Shown here piece by piece: positions 62,235 to 64,000 of a stretch of DNA of 64,000 nt. A program made the translations under genes and the position numbers. This DNA comes from CBFHND01 sp965657085 (GTDB taxonomy: Bacteria > Pseudomonadota > Alphaproteobacteria > Rhodobacterales > Rhodobacteraceae). Every line of letters starts with the position of its first letter. Within the stretch, counting starts at the first letter, position 1. The notes beneath the pieces are model-generated. The model did not search any database, was not told the origin of the DNA, and worked only from the letters and a program-made list of their open reading frames with translations. The stretch is taken from contig CBFHND010000002.1 in the NCBI GenBank assembly GCA_965657085.1, positions 124,001 through 188,000 of the forward strand, given 5' to 3'.

Positions 62235-63042
62235 TCCCACGCGGTCCTCGAACCCGAAGATTATTGCGATTGCAAATCAAAAAGGTGGGGTTGGAAAAAC
62301 GACCACGGCAATCAATCTTGCGGCGGCACTGGCCGAGCTTGGTCACAAGGTTCTGGTCGTTGATCTCGACCCTCAGGGGAATGCGTCTACGGGTCTTGGA
62401 ATTGATGCAGATGATCGTGATTTCACGACCTACGACCTGCTTGTAGACGACGCGCCGCTTCGCAAAATTGTGCAGACAACAGATGTCGACAACCTTTGGA
62501 TCATACCGGCGACGGTTGATCTGAGCTCTGCTGATATTGAATTGATTTCAAACGAAAAACGTAGCTTTCTTCTGCATGATGCGCTTCGTCAGGTTCAGAT
62601 GGACGCCTTCGATTTCGAGTTCGTTCTTATCGATTGTCCGCCGTCTCTGAACTTGCTGACTGTTAACGCGATGATCGCGTCACATTCGGTTCTTGTACCG
62701 TTGCAGGCCGAATTTTTTGCATTGGAAGGTCTTTCACAGCTTATGCTGACGATCAGGGAAGTGCGCCAGAGTGGAAACACAAACCTGCGCATTGAGGGCG
62801 TTGTTCTGACCATGTTCGATCAACGCAACAACCTGAGCCTTCAGGTTGAACAGGACGCGCGTGATAATCTGGGCGATCTGGTGTTCAAAACAGTAATTCC
62901 GCGAAACGTTCGAGTGAGCGAGGCGCCGAGTTTCGCTGTGCCGGTTCTAAGTTACGATACAGCGTCAAAAGGTGCCGCGGCGTATCGTGCCTTGGCGCGC
63001 GAAGTAGAAGCAAACAGTTCACAGAAAAAGCGGGAGGCCTAG
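62227..63042 (+). CDS. parA: Chromosome partitioning ATPase ParA
   Basis: The 271-residue Walker-type ATPase has the deviant Walker A KGGVGKTTTAINLAAALA, DLDPQGNASTGLG and LIDCPPSLNLLTVNAM. It binds DNA non-specifically and moves ParB-parS complexes. It starts with GTG at 62227 inside the end of rsmG; no ATG fits the conserved start. parB begins immediately after its stop. Confidence 0.97.
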   Translation: MPDPTRSSNPKIIAIANQKGGVGKTTTAINLAAALAELGHKVLVVDLDPQGNASTGLGIDADDRDFTTYDLLVDDAPLRKIVQTTDVDNLWIIPATVDLSSADIELISNEKRSFLLHDALRQVQMDAFDFEFVLIDCPPSLNLLTVNAMIASHSVLVPLQAEFFALEGLSQLMLTIREVRQSGNTNLRIEGVVLTMFDQRNNLSLQVEQDARDNLGDLVFKTVIPRNVRVSEAPSFAVPVLSYDTASKGAAAYRALAREVEANSSQKKREA

Positions 63043-63933
63043 ATGGCAGGGAAAGATAAAAAGCGCGGTTTGGGCCGTGGATTGTCGGCGCTTATGGCGG
63101 ATGTTGCCGAAAATGATGTAACGAGTGCTGCATCGGATGTGCCAGCAGAGCAGATGGTTCCAATTGAATTGATTGTCGCCAACCCGGATCAGCCGCGCAA
63201 GCGGTTCAACCAGGCAGACTTGGAAGATTTATCGGCTTCGATCGCTGAAAAGGGCGTCATTCAGCCGTTGATTGTTCGAAAATCCGGCGACCAATATGAA
63301 ATTGTCGCGGGGGAGCGCAGGTGGCGCGCCGCGCAGATGGCGCAACTTCATGCATTGCCTGTCATCGTGCGTGATTTTGATGATACCGAAGTTCTTGAAA
63401 TCGCAATCATCGAAAACATTCAGCGGTCAGATCTGAACCCGATTGAAGAGGCAGCAGGCTATCGCCAGCTGATGGACAAGTTTGGCCATACACAAGACAA
63501 GATGGCCAAGGCGCTGGGTAAAAGCCGAAGCCACATCGCCAACCTGCTACGGCTTTTGCAGTTGCCTGCAGACGTGATCGAGCTTGTGCAGAAGGGCGAT
63601 TTGTCTGCCGGACATGCGCGAGCGCTTGTTACGGCTGAGGACCCGTCTGCATTGGCGAGGCAGGTTGTTGCGGGCGGATTGAGCGTTCGGGCGACCGAGG
63701 CGTTGGTTAAATCGGGACAGGCAGGCGAAAATCCAAAGGCTTCAGGGCGCAAAGCGATCGGCGGCGTGTCGAAGGATGCTGACACAAAGGCATTGGAAGG
63801 CGACCTTTCAGCATCTTTGGGAATGAAGGTGGTTCTTGCGCACAAACCCGGAGCGGAATCGGGCCAGATCACCATCAAATACGAAACACTTGAACAGCTC
63901 GATGAGCTTTGTGGAAAGCTGAGTGGTGCTTAA
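63043..63933 (+). CDS. parB: Chromosome partitioning protein ParB
   Basis: The 296-residue protein has the N-terminal KRGLGRGLSALMADV (ParA-interacting), the CTP-binding/nuclease-like domain (VANPDQPRKRF, VAGERRWRAAQMA, IIENIQRSDLNPIEEA), the helix-turn-helix (QDKMAKALGKSRSHIANLLR) that reads parS, and a C-terminal dimerisation region. It loads at the two parS sites described here and spreads as a CTP-gated clamp. Its stop overlaps the stop of the convergent gene by 4 bp. Confidence 0.97.
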   Translation: MAGKDKKRGLGRGLSALMADVAENDVTSAASDVPAEQMVPIELIVANPDQPRKRFNQADLEDLSASIAEKGVIQPLIVRKSGDQYEIVAGERRWRAAQMAQLHALPVIVRDFDDTEVLEIAIIENIQRSDLNPIEEAAGYRQLMDKFGHTQDKMAKALGKSRSHIANLLRLLQLPADVIELVQKGDLSAGHARALVTAEDPSALARQVVAGGLSVRATEALVKSGQAGENPKASGRKAIGGVSKDADTKALEGDLSASLGMKVVLAHKPGAESGQITIKYETLEQLDELCGKLSGA

Positions 63934-64000
63934 GCCAGTAGCTGTCGAATAACCTCGTTTAAAACCATAATACCTTGATCTGAAACGATAAAATGACCAT
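63930..64000 (-). CDS. 3' end of a convergent gene, probably hemW (partial)
   Basis: On the minus strand a frame is open from the window edge to a TAA at 63930-63932, giving 22 visible residues that end in SDQGIMVLNEVIRQLLA. This resembles the C-terminus of HemW/HemN-like radical-SAM proteins, which end in a short winged-helix with a similar pattern, and hemW is commonly near parB in this family. Only 22 residues are visible, so the identity is tentative. Confidence 0.5.
   Translation of the reverse strand, partial: GHFIVSDQGIMVLNEVIRQLLA

Overview
The window reads as a chromosomal segment of a marine-type Rhodobacteraceae (roseobacter-group alphaproteobacterium). The reasons are the RegB/SenC/RegA redox regulatory locus with all diagnostic residues, the ubiE-ubiB pair, tsaD-hemD-Mic60-like-HemY, HemJ in place of HemG/HemY oxidases, AddAB in place of RecBCD, and the arrangement maf-aroE-coaE-dnaQ / hemJ-rho-mnmE-mnmG-rsmG-parA-parB. 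The sequence is GC-rich with strong coding bias and many 4-bp ATGA start/stop overlaps. I saw no tRNA, rRNA, CRISPR array, IS element or prophage.

Layout. 1-9.8 kb: end of serA, a PPP-type phosphatase, an XRE-cupin regulator with the threonine-catabolic kbl-tdh pair, a thiolase, ubiE-ubiB, mutM, a crotonase and rpsT. 9.8-17.8 kb: a long, hairpin-rich dnaA leader, dnaA, an unrecognised gene, dnaN, recF, a LysE-type exporter and gyrB. 17.8-21.2 kb: the dTDP-L-rhamnose operon rfbCBDA on the minus strand. 21.2-22.4 kb: a small decay zone in which remnants of an extensin-like gene and a DUF1761 gene flank an intact DUF2853 gene. 22.4-30.2 kb: EVE and YciI proteins, gpsA, tsaD, hemD, a Mic60/mitofilin-like protein, a HemY-like TPR protein and ahcY. 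30.4-35.8 kb: an HD hydrolase, a GNAT protein, regA, senC, regB and an orphan PAS protein. 35.9-44.8 kb: tsaE, amgK/murU-like peptidoglycan recycling genes, addB, addA and trxA. 44.8-50 kb: a capsule-type glycosyltransferase-like gene, hslVU, a lipoprotein hydrolase and an MFS carrier. 50-56.2 kb: smr, mltA, a Tim44-like protein, fxsA, secB, dnaQ, coaE, aroE and maf. 56.2-56.6 kb: a gene-free AT-rich gap with DnaA boxes, the best candidate for oriC. 56.6-64 kb: hemJ, rho, mnmE, mnmG, rsmG, parA, parB and the 3' end of a convergent gene that is probably hemW.

How it fits together. The right part is an origin/segregation domain. Genes run outward from the 56.2-56.6 kb gap, and two perfect 16-bp parS palindromes lie within 5.5 kb of it. 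One is at the start of mnmG and the other inside the 5' end of rsmG, just upstream of parAB. dnaA-dnaN-recF-gyrB lies about 40 kb away and points toward the gap. Other coherent modules are redox control (RegBA-SenC), haem synthesis (hemD, HemY-like, hemJ, hemW), double-strand break repair (AddAB, RecF), envelope and protein export (secB, fxsA, Tim44-like, mltA), and tRNA modification (tsaD, tsaE, mnmE, mnmG). The most notable protein-level oddity is a threonine dehydrogenase in which all four structural-zinc cysteines are replaced. I found no clearly new multi-gene system. The most original material is the dnaA leader, the orphan gene between dnaA and dnaN, the two eroded genes, and the start codon of mnmG lying in parS.
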